NCBI RefSeq assembly: GCF_015354345.1
Contig: NZ_JADKYS010000001.1
Location: 744,001-808,000 of the forward strand
DNA: 64,000 bases
Source of the DNA: Methylophilus sp. 14
Lineage (GTDB): Bacteria > Pseudomonadota > Gammaproteobacteria > Burkholderiales > Methylophilaceae
Reading direction: 5' to 3'
This document shows, piece after piece, positions 61,497 through 64,000 of the stretch. The position numbers and the translations under genes are program-made. Under the pieces are notes generated by a model that saw nothing but the letters and a program-made list of their open reading frames with translations, searched no databases and was not told where the DNA came from. Numbering within the stretch: the first letter of the stretch is position 1; each line of letters opens with the position of its first letter.

Positions 61497-62601
61497 ATGG
61501 AAGCAGAACAACTAAATGCCATCGCCAATGCGTTGAGCGATTTAACCCAACGTCACCATGCCCTTCGGGGGTATCTTTGACTACGAAAACAAAGAGCAAC
61601 GTTTAGCCGAAGTCAACGGCCTGCTTGAAGACCCTAAAGTGTGGGATGACGCTGAAAAAGCGCAAAAGCTGGGCAAGGAGAAACGCATGCTGGAAACCGT
61701 GGTCACCACACTGGATTCTGTCGCACAATCGCTAACTGACAGCCAGGAGCTGTTTGACATGGCGCGCGAAGAAAGCGACGACGATACGCTGCTGAGCGTG
61801 AATGATGACGTACAAAAAGTCGAGAAAACCATCGCCGAGATGGAATTTAAACGCATGTTTTCCCAGCCGATGGATGCTAATAACTGCTTTATTGAGTTCC
61901 AGTCTGGCAGTGGCGGCACTGAAGCGCAAGACTGGGCAGGCATGTTGTTGCGTATGTATCTGCGTTATGTCGAGCGCAAGGGCTTTACCGTAGAAGTGCT
62001 GGAAGAGTCCGAGGGCGATATTGCCGGTATTAAAGGCGCGTCACTCAAAGTCAGTGGCGATTATGCATTTGGTACTTTGCGTACTGAGAGCGGCGTCCAT
62101 CGCTTGGTACGCAAGTCACCGTTTGATGCCAACTCCAAACGCCACACCAGTTTCGCTAGTGTGCAGATATTCCCCGAGGTGGATGATTCGATTGAAATCG
62201 AAATCAACCCGGCGGATTTGCGTATTGATACCTACCGTGCCAGTGGCGCCGGTGGTCAGCATATTAACAAGACCGACTCCGCGGTGCGGATTACCCACTT
62301 GCCAACGGGTGTTGTCGTGCAATGCCAGAACGACCGTTCACAGCATAGAAACAAAGAAGAAGCGATGAACATGCTGAAAGGCGCGTTGTATAACCTCGAG
62401 CTGAGCAAACGTAACGAAGAAAAACAGGCGCTGGAAGATGCCAAAACCGATATTGGCTGGGGACACCAGATCCGCAGTTACGTGTTGGACCAAGGCCGGA
62501 TTAAAGACCTGCGCACGGGGGTTGAGATCGGCAATACGCAAGGCGTGCTCGATGGCGACCTGGATCCATTTATTATGGAAAGCCTGAAGCAGGGGCTGTA
62601 A
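61497..62601 (+). CDS. prfB: Peptide chain release factor RF2 with programmed +1 frameshift
   Basis: The gene is read as 61497-61577 then 61579-62601 (367 residues). The first frame gives 27 codons ending CTT and the in-frame UGA at 61578-61580; the second continues with GAC at 61579. The site CGGGGGTATCTTTGAC keeps the Shine-Dalgarno-like run, the slippery CTT and UGA-C of the known RF2 autoregulatory frameshift. RF2 recognises UGA/UAA: SPF motif (KSPFDANSK) and GGQ motif (GAGGQHINK) are present. Low RF2 favours frameshifting and more RF2. A strong terminator follows. The start at 61497 is preceded by no clear ribosome binding site. Confidence 0.96.
61567..61581 (+). promoter_or_regulatory. 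prfB programmed +1 frameshift site
   Basis: GGGGGTATCTTTGAC includes the SD-like GGGGG, slippery CUU and the UGA stop (61578-61580), followed by C. The SD-like element begins with C rather than the A of the common AGGGGG. Confidence 0.93.
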
Positions 62602-62615
62602 TTTGACCTAATAAA

Positions 62616-62642
62616 AAAGGCAGCGAAATCGCTGCCTTTTTT
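62616..62642. terminator. Bidirectional terminator between prfB and the YchJ gene
   Basis: AAAGGCAGCG (62616-62625) pairs with CGCTGCCTTT (62630-62639) over AAAT, with A-run and T-run on either side. It serves the convergent genes. Confidence 0.9.
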
Positions 62643-62655
62643 ATTGCCGGGTCAT

Positions 62656-63036
62656 TCAATCAATCTGCCCGTCAATATAGAGCCATTGCCCACTTTCACG
62701 GCTAAAACGGCTGTGCTCGGTTAATTGCTCTTTCTTCTGTTGGCCACTCTGGAAGGTCGCTACAAACTTCACCAACGCGTGATCCGCATCCACTTGCGTA
62801 TGCGACAGCACTTGCAGCTTCAGCCATTTAATGCCCTTGAGGTCTTCTTGCGTAAGGGTGGTGGGGCGGGTGTCAGCCTGCCAGGTTTGCAAAATATAGT
62901 CTGGCAACTTCAGTGCATAAGCGCTGTAACGTGAGCGCATCAGGCGTTCGGCATTGGGCGCTGCCAGTCCATGATGTAATGGCTGGCAGCAGTCGGCATA
63001 GGCTTTTCCGCTATAGCAGGGACAGGGATTTCTCAT
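62656..63036 (-). CDS. YchJ family protein with SEC-C zinc motif
   Basis: A 126-residue protein. The N-terminal SEC-C motif is CPCYSGKAYADCCQP (C-x-C...CC), binding zinc, and the C-terminal NTF2-like half contains RYSAYALKLPDYILQTW and FVATFQSGQQKKEQLTEHS, matching the YchJ/DUF1186-type family (UPF0225). Function is unknown. The start at 63036 gives MRNPCPCYSGKA; longer in-frame starts up to 63105 lack a ribosome binding site and overlap the palindrome region of the next operon. It is convergent with prfB. Confidence 0.85.
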   Translation of the reverse strand: MRNPCPCYSGKAYADCCQPLHHGLAAPNAERLMRSRYSAYALKLPDYILQTWQADTRPTTLTQEDLKGIKWLKLQVLSHTQVDADHALVKFVATFQSGQQKKEQLTEHSRFSRESGQWLYIDGQID

Positions 63037-63099
63037 CGTGACACCAGATTGCAAAGACGCCATTATACGCGTTGCTAAAGCGATAAATGCTTTATCTGC

Positions 63100-63140
63100 A
63101 TACACAATTATGACTATTTAAAATGGTCATAATTGTGTAT
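63100..63140. promoter_or_regulatory. 15-bp perfect palindrome upstream of the Phd/VapC genes
   Basis: ATACACAATTATGAC (63100-63114) and GTCATAATTGTGTAT (63126-63140) form a perfect 15-bp inverted repeat with an 11-bp spacer, 38 bp before the antitoxin start. It is the expected type of operator for self-repression by a Phd-type antitoxin. Confidence 0.75.
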
Positions 63141-63177
63141 GATGGACTGAAGTTGAAAAATGTCTGAGGAGGTTTTT

Positions 63178-63411
63178 ATGCATAATCACGTGTCGAAATC
63201 GATGCTAAAAGCTAAAGCGCTTGAGTATTTTCGCGAAGTTGAAACAACTGGCGAACCTTTGATTGTCACTGACCATGGCAAAGCTAAGCTGGAAATTAGA
63301 AGGTATCAGGACCAAGGTGAAAATCCTTTGCATGTATTAAAGGGCTCTGTGCTCAAGTATGAGGCTCCCTTTGCTTCTATTGATGAAGGTGAATGGGAAA
63401 GCCTCAAGTGA
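63178..63411 (+). CDS. Phd/YefM-type antitoxin
   Basis: A 77-residue antitoxin. The N-terminal DNA-binding part reads MHNHVSKSMLKAKALEYFRE, then VETTGEPLIVTDHGKAKLEI, the Phd/YefM fold signature; the C-terminal part (about residues 45-77) is acidic and should be disordered until it binds toxin. The start at 63178 is set by AGGAGG 6 bp upstream; ATG at 63160 overlaps that site. The stop overlaps the toxin start. A 15-bp palindrome upstream is the likely self-operator. Confidence 0.88.
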   Translation: MHNHVSKSMLKAKALEYFREVETTGEPLIVTDHGKAKLEIRRYQDQGENPLHVLKGSVLKYEAPFASIDEGEWESLK

Positions 63412-63800
63412 TTGTATTGGATACGCATATATTGGTTTGGTGGGTCAGCAATGATGCGCAGTTAAGTCAGGCAGCAAAGAATGCGATTGAGTATGAGCTG
63501 AGTGCTGGTGAGCTTATCATCTCCAGCATTACTGCATGGGAGGTTGCCATGCTCGTACAAAAAAACAGATTAATACTTTCTATGGATGTCGATGCGTGGT
63601 TAACGGCTATCAGCCACATTAATCGCGTCCGGTTTTATCCGGTAGACAATGAGATTGCTGTGAAGTCGGCATCATTGCCAGACGAGTTTCACAAAGACCC
63701 GGCAGATAGGATGATTGTGGCAACTGCGCGAAAGCTAGGGTGCGCGCTCATTACTGCGGATGAGAAAATACGCAATTATCAGCATGTTAAAACAATCTAA
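63393..63800 (+). CDS. PIN-domain toxin (VapC family)
   Basis: A 135-residue PIN-domain ribonuclease of the VapC type. The acidic active site is seen as D10 in VLDTHILVWW, the Glu in TAWEVAMLVQKN, the Asp in DEFHKDPADRMIVATARKLG, and a late Asp (ITADEKI). It would cleave RNA when freed from its antitoxin. The ATG at 63393 follows AAGGTGA; GTG at 63408 (overlap GTGA) is an alternative giving MIVLDTH. It overlaps the antitoxin gene by 19 bp. The pair is an accessory module. Confidence 0.87.
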   Translation: MGKPQVIVLDTHILVWWVSNDAQLSQAAKNAIEYELSAGELIISSITAWEVAMLVQKNRLILSMDVDAWLTAISHINRVRFYPVDNEIAVKSASLPDEFHKDPADRMIVATARKLGCALITADEKIRNYQHVKTI

Positions 63801-63852
63801 ATATTAACCTGTGCCAGAAACGCAGTATCTAGATGCATGCGTTAAACCAATA

Positions 63853-64000
63853 CTAAAATAATTCTGCCTGTGCTGCAGGCGGCGCAGCCCGCAGTTGGTC
63901 GATATTAATCTCAAAAATCCCCAGCTTACCAGCGCAGGGCATCAGCGGTAACGGCGTCGCCTGCGCAAATAAAAAACCGTAATACTCCTGATGCACGCCA
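63853..64000 (-). CDS. Unknown gene, 3' end only (runs off window)
   Basis: An open frame on the minus strand enters from the right edge and stops with TAG at 63853-63855, giving 48 codons of C-terminus that end ATPLPLMPCAGKLGIFEINI, then DQLRAAPPAAQAELF. The reading is continuous and has coding character (Gly/Leu/Pro-rich), but I do not recognise it. Most of the gene lies outside the window. It is convergent with the vapC-like gene, with a 52-bp gap that shows no terminator. Confidence 0.6.
   Translation of the reverse strand, partial: GVHQEYYGFLFAQATPLPLMPCAGKLGIFEINIDQLRAAPPAAQAELF

Overview
The window looks like a chromosomal segment of a methylotrophic betaproteobacterium, most likely Methylophilaceae (Methylotenera, Methylophilus or Methylovorus group). 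This is inferred from gene content, not from a database match. The pointers are a methanol dehydrogenase maturation cluster (mxaRSACKL), the betaproteobacterial order tpiA-secG-tRNA-Leu-nuoABCDEFGHIJKLMN-DUF2818, four PEP-CTERM surface proteins and moderate GC. There are no rRNA genes, prophages, insertion sequences or CRISPR arrays.

Layout. 0-9 kb: a truncated VIT-family gene; a signal-less L,D-transpeptidase overlapping two peptide-type ABC permeases; a queuosine-precursor transporter; a flotillin; a methyltransferase; nagZ; an LpxO-like hydroxylase; and a BI-1 membrane protein. 9-15.7 kb: an extracytoplasmic block of four PEP-CTERM proteins and a TonB-dependent receptor. The receptor and the three-gene PEP-CTERM run each have a -24/-12 (sigma-54) promoter signature. 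15.7-20.8 kb: tadA, a PsiE-like protein and a LysR regulator, divergent from a pirin, flavodoxin, YceI and Old Yellow Enzyme group. 20.9-37.3 kb: tpiA, secG, tRNA-Leu(GAG) and the complete 14-gene complex I operon ending in a DUF2818 gene.

37.4-45.3 kb: small accessory units, namely PAP2 phosphatase, two DUF2798 proteins, LysR, a cold-shock protein with IF-1, an arsR-acr3-arsC arsenic operon, an SDR/TetR divergent pair, a second TetR and an unrecognised membrane protein. 45.4-50.8 kb: mxaRSACKL without the structural genes mxaFJGI. 50.8-61.4 kb: a phosphate-oriented neighbourhood with a metallophosphoesterase, a secreted zinc-PLC-like protein, a lipid-type GT4 glycosyltransferase, MgtC/SapB, pstSCAB, a Pit transporter and its DUF47 partner. 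Pho-box-like repeats stand before pstS, the DUF47-pit pair and, unexpectedly, the mgtC-like gene. 61.5-64 kb: prfB with its programmed +1 frameshift, a YchJ protein, a Phd/VapC toxin-antitoxin pair behind a 15-bp perfect palindrome, and the 3' end of an unknown gene.

Together the genes cover respiration (complex I), methanol oxidation support, phosphate acquisition and probable membrane-lipid economy, arsenic efflux, and a surface/exopolysaccharide-linked PEP-CTERM module. The most interesting signals are the paired sigma-54 promoters in the PEP-CTERM/TonB block, the Pho-box-like element before mgtC, the zinc-PLC whose predicted mature N-terminus is tryptophan, and the L,D-transpeptidase/permease overlap.
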